Source: Candidatus Zixiibacteriota bacterium
GTDB taxonomy: Bacteria; Zixibacteria; MSB-5A5; GN15; FEB-12
DNA length: 64,000 bases
Reading direction: 5' to 3'
NCBI GenBank assembly: GCA_040756055.1
Contig: JBFLZR010000006.1
Coordinates: 1-64,000, forward strand
Below the pieces are notes generated by a model. That model saw only the letters and a list, made by a program, of their open reading frames with translations. It was not told the DNA's origin and made no database searches. Within the stretch, counting starts at the first letter, position 1. The number at the start of each line of letters is the position of its first letter. The translations under genes and the position numbers were made by a program. This document shows, one piece after another, positions 41,561 to 50,749 of the stretch.

Positions 41561-42916
41561 ATGCCCTATATACCAAACACCGACGATGATCGTCGGAAGA
41601 TGCTTCAGAAGATTGGGGTAAAGAGCTTAGAAGAAATTTTCAGTGTCATACCTGACCGGCTGAGATTAAAACGTCCCCTTGAAATACCTGCTTCGTCGGA
41701 GATGGAGATAATCCGGGAAGCCCAAAGGTTGTCCCGCGAAAACCGGGAAGGTTTGATTTCCTTTGCCGGCGGCGGTGTTTATGATCATTTCATTCCGGCG
41801 GCGGTTGATACGATTATCAGCCGTCCGGAATTCATGACGGCGTACACACCGTATCAGGCCGAAGTATCCCAGGGAACGCTTCAAGTGATTTACGAGTTCC
41901 AGAGCCACATCTGCCGTTTGACCGGGATGGATGTGGCGAATGCGTCGATGTATGACGGTGCCACTGCGGCTGCGGAGGCTGTCATCCTGGCGACGAGCGT
42001 GACCCGTCGCGGCAAGGTGGTTTTATCGGAAACCGTCAATCCGTTGTACCGGGAGGTTATCGCGACGTATTTGTCCGGCCGCGAAGTGGATATCGTGACC
42101 GTCCCGCTTAATGGCGGGGTGAGCGATAGTGACGGAATTATGGCCGCGCTGGACGATCAGACGGCCTGTGTGCTGGTGAGTCAGCCCAATTTCTTCGGTT
42201 TGCTCGAACAGCTCGACGGTTTGGCGGATGCTGTTCACAAGGTTGGTGCCAAGCTGATTATGTCGGTTGACCCAATCGCTCAGGCCATACTCAAGACTCC
42301 GTCCGACTGGGGCGCGGATATCGTGGTGGGTGAAGGTCAGGCGCTGGGTTTGCCGGTATCGTTCGGCGGTCCGCTTCTTGGATTTTTTGCGGCCAGGAAA
42401 GAGCTTGTTCGCTATATGCCGGGACGGATTGCCAGCCGGACAAAAGATGTCGACGGTAAGGAAGGGTTTGTGCTTACGCTTCAAACTCGTGAGCAGCACA
42501 TTCGCCGTGAGAAGGCGACATCGAACATATGCACCAATCAGGCGCTTTGCGCCACGGCGGCATCGGTTTATATGACGCTGTTGGGCAAGACGGGACTCGA
42601 AAAGGTGGCGCTGCTCTCGGCTGAAAAGGCTCAGGAGGCAGCCGGGAAGATCTTCGCCATTGAAGGCTTCGAACCATATTTCAAAGCTCCTTTTGTGCGA
42701 GAATTCACCGTTAAAACTCCGGTTCCGGCCCAGAAGGTCATATTGGCTTTGTTGGATAATCAGGTGCTTTGCGGAGTGAACGCCGGGCGCTGGTTTGACG
42801 GCATGGACGACTGCCTTGTTGTCGCTTTGACGGAGAAGAGAACTTCCGAAGAGATCGATCAGCTGGTAAACAGCCTAAAGGAACTGGCAAGCAGTGGCGT
42901 ACTGTCCGGTATGTAA
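41561..42916 (+). CDS. gcvPA: Glycine decarboxylase (P protein) subunit 1
   Basis: N-terminal half of the PLP glycine decarboxylase; it structures the active site but lacks the PLP lysine. The 451 residues include GGGVYDHFIPAAVDTIISRP, YTPYQAEVSQGTLQVIYEFQ and NASMYDGATAAAEA. It is full length for the split form. Its last 23 bp are overlapped by the first zinc-ribbon gene. Confidence 0.96.
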   Translation: MPYIPNTDDDRRKMLQKIGVKSLEEIFSVIPDRLRLKRPLEIPASSEMEIIREAQRLSRENREGLISFAGGGVYDHFIPAAVDTIISRPEFMTAYTPYQAEVSQGTLQVIYEFQSHICRLTGMDVANASMYDGATAAAEAVILATSVTRRGKVVLSETVNPLYREVIATYLSGREVDIVTVPLNGGVSDSDGIMAALDDQTACVLVSQPNFFGLLEQLDGLADAVHKVGAKLIMSVDPIAQAILKTPSDWGADIVVGEGQALGLPVSFGGPLLGFFAARKELVRYMPGRIASRTKDVDGKEGFVLTLQTREQHIRREKATSNICTNQALCATAASVYMTLLGKTGLEKVALLSAEKAQEAAGKIFAIEGFEPYFKAPFVREFTVKTPVPAQKVILALLDNQVLCGVNAGRWFDGMDDCLVVALTEKRTSEEIDQLVNSLKELASSGVLSGM

Positions 42917-43241
42917 AGCCGAGCTTATGGAAGGTGCTACGAGTTGCTACATCTGTGGTCACGAGCTCAACGATGCTGAGGATCAGCAGTGGGTCAGTCT
43001 TGGCGAAATCGAGGATAAGTTTTCGGCGGATTTTGCCACGGAGACGCTTGGCTCGTATGAGATACCGGTGGTTATTATTTCGAGATCCGGTTTTTTCGGT
43101 AATATTGGGTTGCCCCTGAACCCTTTTTATAAGCCGGGTTCGGCGCTTTTTGAGGTCATGGTACCGCAGGAGTATATCCAGGAGGCGTCGGATATTCTTG
43201 ATATGACGCTCGGCGATAAATGGCAAAGAAAGGAAAAGTAA
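42894..43241 (+). CDS. Zinc-ribbon plus DUF2007-like protein (first of a pair)
   Basis: The 115 residues start at GTG 42894 inside the end of gcvPA. C4, C7, C18 and C21 (CPVC...CYIC) form a zinc ribbon. Residues 30-105 resemble DUF2007 signal-transducing-like proteins (LGSYEIPVVIISRSG; FEVMVPQEYIQEASDILD). Its stop is directly followed by a paralogue with the same Cys spacing. The overlap suggests coupling to GcvPA. Function unknown. Confidence 0.78.
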   Translation: MAYCPVCKAELMEGATSCYICGHELNDAEDQQWVSLGEIEDKFSADFATETLGSYEIPVVIISRSGFFGNIGLPLNPFYKPGSALFEVMVPQEYIQEASDILDMTLGDKWQRKEK

Positions 43242-43637
43242 TTGCTATATTGCCCCGGATGCAAGTATGAGTTTCAAGACAAACTGGTGGTTTGTCCCGA
43301 TTGCGGCGAGACTCTTGTGGCGAAGTTGCCGAGGAGTTTTGCGCCGGCAGTGAGCCCCGATGACAGCTGGGTGCTTATCGGCGGGGTGATGGGGAAGGCG
43401 ACGTCGAAAGTGGCGCAGGGATCGCTGGATTCCAACAACATACCATCGGTTTTTGTACCATCTACGATTAGCAGGGGCGGAGATTTCACAGTTCATCATG
43501 CCAGCACCACTGTGCCGGAATCGCAGGCAAACCTCATTCTCGTACCGAAGGAATTCGGAGATGAGGCCAGGCTGGTATTGCGGGCCGTGCTCGGCGATGA
43601 ACTGAAGCAACCGGATGTTGATAATCCGTTAATTTAA
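43242..43637 (+). CDS. Zinc-ribbon plus DUF2007-like protein (second of a pair)
   Basis: The 131 residues start at TTG 43242 with no gap after the previous gene. The ribbon C4, C7, C18, C21 (CPGC...CPDC) has identical spacing. The second part (SLDSNNIPSVFVPSTISRGG; LILVPKEFGDEARLVLRAVL) is again DUF2007-like. The two proteins may form a heteromer. They are placed between the two glycine decarboxylase subunit genes. Confidence 0.75.
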   Translation: MLYCPGCKYEFQDKLVVCPDCGETLVAKLPRSFAPAVSPDDSWVLIGGVMGKATSKVAQGSLDSNNIPSVFVPSTISRGGDFTVHHASTTVPESQANLILVPKEFGDEARLVLRAVLGDELKQPDVDNPLI

Positions 43638-43659
43638 TATTCTTAGACCGGGAGAAGTT

Positions 43660-44529
43660 ATGCGCACAGTCTCAACAATTTTGTTAGTTCTAATGGTCGT
43701 TGCCACGGTGGTGGTATCCTGTGGTCAGAAGCAGGTTCAGGAGCCGCTGACCGAGGCGCCTTTTTACACGACGCTCGAAGAGGGGAAACAGGCCGCCGGC
43801 GCGGACAAGCCCATCTTGATGGATTTCTATACCGATTGGTGCACGTGGTGTAAGAAGCTCAACGCTGAGGTGTTTACGGACTCAGCCGTTATTGACTATT
43901 TCGTTAACAACGTCGTGCTGGTCAAAATAAATGCGGAGGTAGATTCCGCCACCGCGAAAGCTTACAATGTCAGCGGCTATCCGACGCTGGTGCTCGTTGA
44001 CAAGGATGGCAACGAGATCGACCGCATCGTAGGCTATCTGCCGGCTGATGAGTTCATTCAGAAGGTCGATGACTACCAGAATGGTGTCGGGACTCTGGAA
44101 GACTTGCTGGGTCAGGCCGAGGGTTCGTCGGACCGCGAGTTGTTTCTTGAGATCGCCGACAAGTACAAATACCGCGGCGCCCCGGACGATGCAAAAGTTT
44201 GGTTTGAGAAGGTGATCGCCGAAGGTGATCCGGCGGATTCTCTTTCGGGAGAGAGCCGTATGTCGCTGGCCGATATGCTCCGGAGGGCCAAAGATTACGC
44301 CGGAGCGCGTGATGCGTTCGCACAAATCGCAAAGGACTTCAAGGGTACGACTTTCGCTGAAGGTGCGGATATCTGGACGGCTATCGTGTATCGTCAGGAA
44401 GGCGACACCGCCAAAGCGATCGCGGCCTTTGAGAATTTTATCGCGAATTATCCTCAGTCAGAGGATGTTGAGTATGCCACCGAGCAGATCAAGAAGCTCA
44501 AAGGTATAAAAGAAGAAGAAACCAACTAG
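43660..44529 (+). CDS. Thioredoxin-fold lipoprotein with TPR tail
   Basis: The 289 residues have a lipoprotein signal with C21 (VVVSC), and a thioredoxin domain (about 30-150) with C61-x2-C64 (DWCTWCKK) and the cis-proline in SGYPTLVLVD. The C-terminus has tetratricopeptide-like helices (DDAKVWFEKVIAEGD; DYAGARDAFAQIAKDFKGTT). Probably a periplasmic disulfide reductant or chaperone. It sits between the zinc ribbons and gcvPB in the same direction. Confidence 0.88.
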   Translation: MRTVSTILLVLMVVATVVVSCGQKQVQEPLTEAPFYTTLEEGKQAAGADKPILMDFYTDWCTWCKKLNAEVFTDSAVIDYFVNNVVLVKINAEVDSATAKAYNVSGYPTLVLVDKDGNEIDRIVGYLPADEFIQKVDDYQNGVGTLEDLLGQAEGSSDRELFLEIADKYKYRGAPDDAKVWFEKVIAEGDPADSLSGESRMSLADMLRRAKDYAGARDAFAQIAKDFKGTTFAEGADIWTAIVYRQEGDTAKAIAAFENFIANYPQSEDVEYATEQIKKLKGIKEEETN

Positions 44530-44556
44530 AGTAGACTGGAAAGCAGAACGGTTCTG

Positions 44557-46002
44557 ATGAGCGAGGCTAATCTTATTTACGACAGGTCGGTTCCGGGCAG
44601 GAAAGGGTACACGCTGCCGGAAACATCGCGGACGGCGGACGAGATACTGAAAGCCATCCCTGCGGGTTTTCGTCGAAAAGCGCCGGCCGAACTTCCGCAA
44701 GTGGCCGAAGGGGAGGCGATGCGGCATTTTGTGGGGTTATCGGTGAAAAATCACCACATTGATAAGGGGTTTTATCCTCTTGGGTCGTGCACGATGAAGT
44801 ACAACCCGAAACACAACGACAAAGTGGCGTCGTTGCCGGATTTTCGTGAGCACCATCCGCTGGCTCCCTGCAGCTCCGCGCCGGGTACTCTGCGTTTGAT
44901 GTGGGAACTTGAAGGGTATCTCAAGGAGATATCCGGCTTTGCCGGTGTATCGCTTCAGCCGGTGGCCGGCGCTCACGGCGAGTTCGCCGGACTGCTTATC
45001 ATGCGGGCCTACCATCAGCACCGCGGACAGAAACGGACCAAGGTCATTATACCCGACTCCGCGCATGGCACCAACCCGGCATCGGTAACATCGGTCGGCT
45101 TCACTTCGGTTCAGGTAAAATCGAACAGCAAGGGAGTGATATCGCCCGATGTCGTAGCCGAGGTTATGGACGACGAGGTGGCCGGGATGATGATGACCAA
45201 CCCGAACACGCTCGGGATTTTCGAGACTCACATCAAGGAGATCGCTGAAATCGTCCACAAGGGTGGCGGTCTGATGTACATGGATGGCGCTAATCTTAAC
45301 GCCAACATGGGCATCTTTCGTCCGGGCGATGTCGGGTTCGACGTCATGCACTTCAACCTGCACAAGACGTTTTCCACTCCGCACGGTGGTGGTGGACCGG
45401 GCGCGGGCGCTGTTGGCGTCACGGAAGGACTGCGGAAATTCCTTCCTCTTCCGGTACTGGAGAAGGACGCCGATGGCAAGCTGTTTTTCGACTACGACCG
45501 TCCGCACTCGATCGGCAGGCTCCATTCGTTTTACGGCAATTTCGCCAACATGGTACGCGCCTGGGTTTATATTCGTACTCTTGGGGGTGAAGGTCTGAAG
45601 CGGGTCAGTGAAAACGCCGTTCTGAATGCCAACTACCTTAAAGAGTTGGTTCGGGAAGACTATGAGCTGCCGTACGACGTTCACTGTATGCACGAGTTCG
45701 TGGTTTCCGGTAGTCGCCAGAAGGCGTTTGGCGTCAAAACCCTCGACATCTCGAAGCGACTCCTGGACTTCGGGGTGCATCCGCCGACGAACTACTTCCC
45801 GCTCATCGTTCCCGAGGCGATGATGATCGAACCGACCGAAACGGAGAGTGTCGAAACACTCGACAGGTTCGCCGGAATAATGAAGCAGATTGCCGGTGAG
45901 GCTCAGCGGACGCCCGAGATGGTTACCTCTGCTCCTCACAATACGCCGGTGAGGCGTCTTGATGAGGTAGGGGCGGCGCGTAACCTTGATGTCGCTTATT
46001 GA
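44557..46002 (+). CDS. gcvPB: Glycine decarboxylase (P protein) subunit 2
   Basis: Catalytic PLP-bearing half of glycine decarboxylase. The 481 residues have SAHGTNPASVTSVGF and the PLP lysine in FNLHKTFSTPHGGGGPGAG. The length is usual for the split form. It is separated from gcvPA by three genes in the same direction and is followed by a terminator. Confidence 0.96.
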   Translation: MSEANLIYDRSVPGRKGYTLPETSRTADEILKAIPAGFRRKAPAELPQVAEGEAMRHFVGLSVKNHHIDKGFYPLGSCTMKYNPKHNDKVASLPDFREHHPLAPCSSAPGTLRLMWELEGYLKEISGFAGVSLQPVAGAHGEFAGLLIMRAYHQHRGQKRTKVIIPDSAHGTNPASVTSVGFTSVQVKSNSKGVISPDVVAEVMDDEVAGMMMTNPNTLGIFETHIKEIAEIVHKGGGLMYMDGANLNANMGIFRPGDVGFDVMHFNLHKTFSTPHGGGGPGAGAVGVTEGLRKFLPLPVLEKDADGKLFFDYDRPHSIGRLHSFYGNFANMVRAWVYIRTLGGEGLKRVSENAVLNANYLKELVREDYELPYDVHCMHEFVVSGSRQKAFGVKTLDISKRLLDFGVHPPTNYFPLIVPEAMMIEPTETESVETLDRFAGIMKQIAGEAQRTPEMVTSAPHNTPVRRLDEVGAARNLDVAY

Positions 46003-46028
46003 CATCGGATACGATAGTATGTTTTTTC

Positions 46029-46063
46029 AGGCCGGTGCCGAGACCAGACGGCATCGGCCTTTT
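46029..46063 (+). terminator. Rho-independent terminator after gcvPB
   Basis: AGGCCGGTGCCG-AGACCAGA-CGGCATCGGCCT then TTT, 27 bases after the gcvPB stop. The next gene starts 16 bp later. Confidence 0.85.
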
Positions 46064-46078
46064 AACTGAGAAGTTTCA

Positions 46079-47581
46079 ATGATAGAGCTTGAAAACGTTA
46101 CCTTTCGCTATCGGGAAGACGCCCGCCCGGCCCTCAAGAGTGTGTCGCTCAGAGTGAATGACGGTGAGACGGTCTGTGTGATGGGGGCCAACGGGTCCGG
46201 CAAGTCGACTCTGGCGAAGCTTCTGGCGGGGCTGGTGGAGCCCCAGCAGGGGCAGGTAAGGATATCTCGCATCAGCTCCAGGGCAATCCCGGTTGGAATC
46301 ATCTTTCAGAATCCCGATAATCAGATGGTGGCTGTAACGGTGGAGAAGGAACTCGCTTTCGCGCTTGAGAACCTGGGGTATTCGCAGGAGAAAATGGAGA
46401 CCGCCATCACGGGTGCTCTGGCGACTTTCAACCTCACGCACCTTCGCCGCCGCCTCACCACGGAGCTTTCCGGTGGTGAGAAACAGCGGGTGGCGCTGGC
46501 GTCGGTGATGATATTCGAGCCCGATGTTCTGGTTCTCGATGAGCCGGATTCGTTTCTTGACGAGCAGGGGAAATCAGCGCTTCGCGAGGAATTGGAGAAT
46601 ATCCGGCGTCGTCAGCCCCGGGTGATACAGATTCATATCACCCAGTATCCGCAGATAGCCCGACTCTATAAGAGGCTCGTTGTTTTCAGTGAAGGTGAAG
46701 TTGCGGCTGACGGTGATCCGGCGGACATATTCCGCAGGACGGAATTCTGCGAGAGAGTGGGGCTGCGGTTTCCGATATCCGAAGGCAAGCGCATCGTAGT
46801 TCCACACCGCAGCGATATTCAGGCAATGCGAAAACAACCGTCGGTTGTGACAATAGAATCCGATGTTCTTGGCTTCCGATACTCCGAAAACGGACACATC
46901 ATCCGCAATCTGAGTTTTGACGTCGCCGCGGGTGAGGCGGTCGGCATTGTGGGATTATCGGGATCGGGCAAGAGCACGCTGGGCAATTTGCTCTGCGGCC
47001 TGCTGACTCCTACGGATGGGGGCGTTTCGTACCTGGATCGCAACGGTCAGCCGGTTGATATCAGCGCCGTTGCCGGGCGGGTCACCGGGGTTTTTCAGCA
47101 GCCGGAAAAACAGTTTTTTCTTCCCACATGCTCGGAAGAAATGGCTTTCGGTCCGATGAATCTCGGTCGCAGGCTCAGCAGAGAACAGCAGATAGCGCTG
47201 TTCGCTATGGTCGGGCTGGACGCCAGCAAGTTCGCCGACCGTGATCCTTTTACGCTGTCGGGTGGGGAGAAGAGGCGGCTTGCTTTCGCGGTGGTGCTTT
47301 CGATGCGGCCCGATTTTGTTGTCTTCGATGAACCAACCTGCGGGCTGGACCCCGAAGGGGTGGGGAGATTTATTCTGATGGCCGGAGAGTTAAAGAAGAT
47401 GGGTGTGGGGCTGGTTATAATATCACATGATGGAGATGTGATTAAGTCGCTGGCTGACAAAGTCGTGTATCTTCGCAACGATGCCAGCAACCTGGTGATG
47501 CCGAGAACGGATTTCTTTGCCAATCCGGATTACTGCAAAATCGTTTCGCCAGTCGGCCAATTGTCGATGTCCAAAAATTAG
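46079..47581 (+). CDS. Fused double ATPase of an ECF-type transporter
   Basis: The 500 residues hold two complete ABC domains. Each has a Walker A (GANGSGKSTLAKLLAG; GLSGSGKSTLGNLLCG), a signature (ELSGGEKQRVALA; TLSGGEKRRLAFA) and a Walker B (VLDEPDSF; VFDEPTCGLD). Layout and motifs fit EcfA1-EcfA2/CbiO ATPases fused in one chain. EcfT and any S component are missing nearby, so the substrate (vitamin or metal) cannot be told. Confidence 0.9.
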   Translation: MIELENVTFRYREDARPALKSVSLRVNDGETVCVMGANGSGKSTLAKLLAGLVEPQQGQVRISRISSRAIPVGIIFQNPDNQMVAVTVEKELAFALENLGYSQEKMETAITGALATFNLTHLRRRLTTELSGGEKQRVALASVMIFEPDVLVLDEPDSFLDEQGKSALREELENIRRRQPRVIQIHITQYPQIARLYKRLVVFSEGEVAADGDPADIFRRTEFCERVGLRFPISEGKRIVVPHRSDIQAMRKQPSVVTIESDVLGFRYSENGHIIRNLSFDVAAGEAVGIVGLSGSGKSTLGNLLCGLLTPTDGGVSYLDRNGQPVDISAVAGRVTGVFQQPEKQFFLPTCSEEMAFGPMNLGRRLSREQQIALFAMVGLDASKFADRDPFTLSGGEKRRLAFAVVLSMRPDFVVFDEPTCGLDPEGVGRFILMAGELKKMGVGLVIISHDGDVIKSLADKVVYLRNDASNLVMPRTDFFANPDYCKIVSPVGQLSMSKN

Positions 47582-47610
47582 AAAATCTTCGTTTTTTTTC
47601 CATCCAATAC

Positions 47611-47638
47611 TTGACTGCACTCTCGTGTGAGTTATTTT
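47611..47638 (+). promoter_or_regulatory. Possible promoter of the pyr operon
   Basis: TTGACT (47611-47616), 16 bases, TATTTT (47633-47638), about 50 bases before the PyrR-binding element. Confidence 0.5.
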
Positions 47639-47685
47639 CCTCACCAACGAGATTGACCAGAGCGATCTCAAGCAGATTACTACTG

Positions 47686-47722
47686 AACCTTTTAAGGTAG
47701 TCCTGCGAGGCTACTAAAGGTG
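47686..47722 (+). promoter_or_regulatory. PyrR-binding leader element
   Basis: CCTTT...AAAGG flank a hairpin GTAG-TCCTGCGAGG-CTAC. This matches the PyrR binding loop of Bacillus (CAG-TCCAGAGAGG-CTG) in loop length, the 5' TCC and the 3' GAGG. It lies 100 nt upstream of pyrR. I could not fold a clear downstream terminator, so control may be by attenuation with a weak terminator or at translation. Confidence 0.75.
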
Positions 47723-47822
47723 AGAAAATGACAGACCGCCACAGTTTATTAGCCCGCACAACGCGAATTCACGTTTTTCATAAAGAGATTAATCAATTAG
47801 CTGTAGATCAGGAGGTGTACTT

Positions 47823-48431
47823 TTGTCCGGGAAGACAGATGTAATCCTCAATGAAAAGAAGGTCAGCCGTGCCCTGACACGGATCGCGCACGAGATTCTC
47901 GAACAGAATCCGGACGCGAAATCGCTGGTGGTTATAGGGGTAATCACGCGCGGGGCCTATCTCGCCAAGAGAATAGCGAAGATCATTGAGGAACTCGAGG
48001 GGGTAACGGTTCCGGTGGGTTTGATGGATATCGGGTTGTATCGCGATGATGTTCATTCCAAGCTGGACCAACCGGTGGTGGAGCGGACGGAGATTTTATT
48101 CGATGTAGTCAATCGCAACGTGATTCTGGTGGATGATGTTTTATTCACCGGGCGAACAGTGCGGGCGGCGCTGGATCAGATAGTGGATTTTGGTCGGCCA
48201 AAAACGATTCAACTGGCGGTTTTGATCGACCGGGGTCACCGGGAGTTGCCGATCAAGGCCGACTATGTGGGTGTGAATATCCCCACGGCGAAAGAGGATC
48301 AGGTGATTCTCCATATCATGGAGAAAGACGGCATCGACGAGGTGTTGATTGAGCAGGGGCCGCGGAAAAGTTCAGCGGGAAAGACCGCCAGGAAAGGACA
48401 ATCCGGCGGCGCGAAAGGAGGTAAGAAATGA
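47823..48431 (+). CDS. pyrR: PyrR: pyr operon regulator and uracil phosphoribosyltransferase
   Basis: Binds pyr leader RNA when UMP/UTP is high and in many species also has UPRTase activity. The 202 residues have the PRPP loop VILVDDVLFTGRTVRAAL and ITRGAYLAKRIA. A Lys/Gly-rich tail of about 22 residues (SSAGKTARKGQSGGAKGGKK) is longer than usual and could touch RNA. The start is TTG 47823, with AGGAGG eight bases upstream. It overlaps pyrB by 4 bp. Confidence 0.95.
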   Translation: MSGKTDVILNEKKVSRALTRIAHEILEQNPDAKSLVVIGVITRGAYLAKRIAKIIEELEGVTVPVGLMDIGLYRDDVHSKLDQPVVERTEILFDVVNRNVILVDDVLFTGRTVRAALDQIVDFGRPKTIQLAVLIDRGHRELPIKADYVGVNIPTAKEDQVILHIMEKDGIDEVLIEQGPRKSSAGKTARKGQSGGAKGGKK

Positions 48432-49363
48432 GTCGCCTTCATTCACGTCACCTGCTGGGTCTCGAGGATGTACCCAAGGAAGATATATCGCTTATTTTGA
48501 AGACCACAGACTCGTTTCGCGAGGTTATTGACCGGACGATCAAGAAGGTTCCGACTCTGCGCGGTATAACTGTTTTGAATCTCTTTTATGAACCATCGAC
48601 ACGCACGCGCATATCGTTCGAGCTGGCGGAGAAGAGGCTTTCGGCTGATACGGTCAATTTCAGCACTTCGACCTCATCGGTGAAGAAAGGCGAGTCACTT
48701 CGCGACACGGTTCAGAATATCGAGGCGATGAAAATCGATATGGTAGTCGTGCGCCACAGTTCATCGGGAGCGCCTTACTACCTGACGAAGTGTATGGATG
48801 CCAATATCATCAACGCCGGTGACGGCGCTCACGAGCACCCCACGCAGGCTCTTCTGGATATGTATACCATTTTTAAGAAGTACGGCAAGCTCGAGGGATT
48901 GAGAGTGGTGCTGGTAGGAGATGTAAAGCATTCGCGGGTGATTCGCTCCAATATCTGGGGGCTGAAGACCATGAGGGCTTCGGTCGCGCTATGCGGGCCA
49001 TCGACATTGTTGCCGTACGAAGCCGAAAAATTCGGTTGTGATATGTACACGAAAATGGATGAGGCTCTGGACGGCGCCGATGTTGTCAACGTAATGCGTA
49101 TCCAACTCGAGCGCCAGCAGTCGGGACTGTTTCCTTCGCAGCGCGAATACACCAACCTTTTCGGTCTCAACAAAGACCGCCTCAGGCTGCTCAACAAGAA
49201 TTATACGGTGATGCATCCCGGACCGATGAATCGCGGGGTGGAAATTACCAGCGAGGTGGCCGACGGAGCCAACTCGGTGATTCTGGAGCAGGTGACCAAC
49301 GGTCAGGCGGTGCGCATGGCGGTGCTTTACCTGCTGTCGGGCCGCAAGGAGGAAGGGGAATAG
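48428..49363 (+). CDS. pyrB: Aspartate carbamoyltransferase catalytic subunit
   Basis: Joins carbamoyl phosphate and aspartate in pyrimidine synthesis. The 311 residues have the carbamoyl-phosphate site YEPSTRTRISFE, HPTQALLDMYTI and MHPGPMNRGVE. No pyrI follows. It overlaps pyrR by 4 bp and ends 2 bp before pyrC: a tight operon. Confidence 0.97.
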   Translation: MSRLHSRHLLGLEDVPKEDISLILKTTDSFREVIDRTIKKVPTLRGITVLNLFYEPSTRTRISFELAEKRLSADTVNFSTSTSSVKKGESLRDTVQNIEAMKIDMVVVRHSSSGAPYYLTKCMDANIINAGDGAHEHPTQALLDMYTIFKKYGKLEGLRVVLVGDVKHSRVIRSNIWGLKTMRASVALCGPSTLLPYEAEKFGCDMYTKMDEALDGADVVNVMRIQLERQQSGLFPSQREYTNLFGLNKDRLRLLNKNYTVMHPGPMNRGVEITSEVADGANSVILEQVTNGQAVRMAVLYLLSGRKEEGE

Positions 49364-49365
49364 AT

Positions 49366-50679
49366 ATGGCGAGCAAAAAATACGATATGGTAATAAAAGG
49401 CGGGCGGGTCATAGATCCGGCTCTTGGCTTTGGGAAAGATGCCTACGTTTTTATCAAGGACGGCAAGATCAGCAAGATCGCGACGCCCACGGCGGCCGTG
49501 GAGAAAGAGATTAAGAGCCTCGACGCCGATCAGATTGTTGACGCCACCGACAAGCTGGTAGTGCCCGGACTGATAGATATCCATGTTCACCTTCGCGAGC
49601 CGGGTAGAGAAGCGGCTGAGACAATCGAGTCCGGTTGTCGGGCGGCGGCTGCCGGTGGCTTCACAGCGGTGTGCTGTATGCCGAACACGACACCGTGTAT
49701 CGACAATCAGGAGACGGTGAAGTTCGTTCAGGATAGGGCCAAGGATGCCGACGCGCGCGTCTATGTCGTGGGAGCCGTGACGAAAAATATCGAAGGGAAA
49801 GAGCTTTCGGAGATCGGCGACCTGGTGAAAATCGGCGCGGTGGCTATCAGCGATGACGGCAAGTATCCGCAAAACCCGGAGATAATGCGCCGTGGTCTCG
49901 AGTATGCGCGGATGTTCGATATTCCCGTGATGCAGCACGCTGAAGATCAGTATCTCAGCGCCGGGGCGGTGATGAATGAGTCGTATCAATCTACCAGGCT
50001 CGGACTGAAGGGTTCGCCGCCGGTGGCGGAAGAGATCGCGGTGCTTCGCGATATAGCCCTCTGCCGGTTCACCGGCGCGCGGCTTCACATACAGCATGTT
50101 TCCACCCGTCAGGCGGTGGCGGCCATCAGGGCGGCCAAAAAAGAAGGCGTGAGAGTTACCGCCGAGGCCACGCCGCACCACATGGTGCTCACCGATGACG
50201 AGATCGGCAAAGAGTTCAACACCAACCTCAGAGTGAATCCGCCGATAAGGACAGCATCGGACAGAGATGCGGTTATCGAGGGGTTGGTGGATGGTACGAT
50301 TGACTGTATCGCTTCGGATCACGCCCCGCACCAGGATGAGGACAAGGATTGCGAGTTCGATCTCGCCCCGGCGGGGATGATCGGGCTTGAGACGACGCTT
50401 GCTCTCGTTAAGACATACCTGATTGATAAGGGCTATCTAGCCTGGGCCGATGCCATTCGCAAGATGACAGCCAATCCGGCGAGAATCCTGGGGCTGCCGG
50501 GAGGAACGCTCGAGGAAGGTTCACCGGCGGATATCACGATAATCGATCCCGATAAGAAGTGGACGGTTAAGGCGGACAAGTTCTTTTCGAAATCGAAGAA
50601 CTCGCCTTTTATCGGGTGGAAGCTTTCGGGTCAGGCTTATATGACTATTCTGGGCGGGCGGATAGTCTTTAAGCAATAG
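49366..50679 (+). CDS. pyrC: Dihydroorotase (type I)
   Basis: Zinc enzyme closing carbamoyl-aspartate to dihydroorotate. The 437 residues have DIHVHLREPGREAAETIESG (metal His pair), QHAEDQYLSAGAVM, IQHVSTRQAV and CIASDHAPHQDEDKD. Residues match active type I enzymes, not the inactive PyrX form. It is last in the pyrR-pyrB-pyrC operon. Confidence 0.96.
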   Translation: MASKKYDMVIKGGRVIDPALGFGKDAYVFIKDGKISKIATPTAAVEKEIKSLDADQIVDATDKLVVPGLIDIHVHLREPGREAAETIESGCRAAAAGGFTAVCCMPNTTPCIDNQETVKFVQDRAKDADARVYVVGAVTKNIEGKELSEIGDLVKIGAVAISDDGKYPQNPEIMRRGLEYARMFDIPVMQHAEDQYLSAGAVMNESYQSTRLGLKGSPPVAEEIAVLRDIALCRFTGARLHIQHVSTRQAVAAIRAAKKEGVRVTAEATPHHMVLTDDEIGKEFNTNLRVNPPIRTASDRDAVIEGLVDGTIDCIASDHAPHQDEDKDCEFDLAPAGMIGLETTLALVKTYLIDKGYLAWADAIRKMTANPARILGLPGGTLEEGSPADITIIDPDKKWTVKADKFFSKSKNSPFIGWKLSGQAYMTILGGRIVFKQ

Positions 50680-50702
50680 CGCAGAGAGAAATAGAAAGTA
50701 GA

Positions 50703-50734
50703 GAGGCAGGATCACAGCGATCCTGCCTTTTTGC
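50703..50734 (+). terminator. Rho-independent terminator of the pyr operon
   Basis: AGGCAGGATC-ACAGC-GATCCTGCCT followed by TTTT. It lies between convergent pyrC and the GNAT gene. Confidence 0.9.
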
Positions 50735-50749
50735 TTTTGAGCATGTCGC

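Noticed and set aside
44737-46005. Minus-strand ORF of 422 codons
   Set aside because: It is antisense to gcvPB; no recognisable domain.
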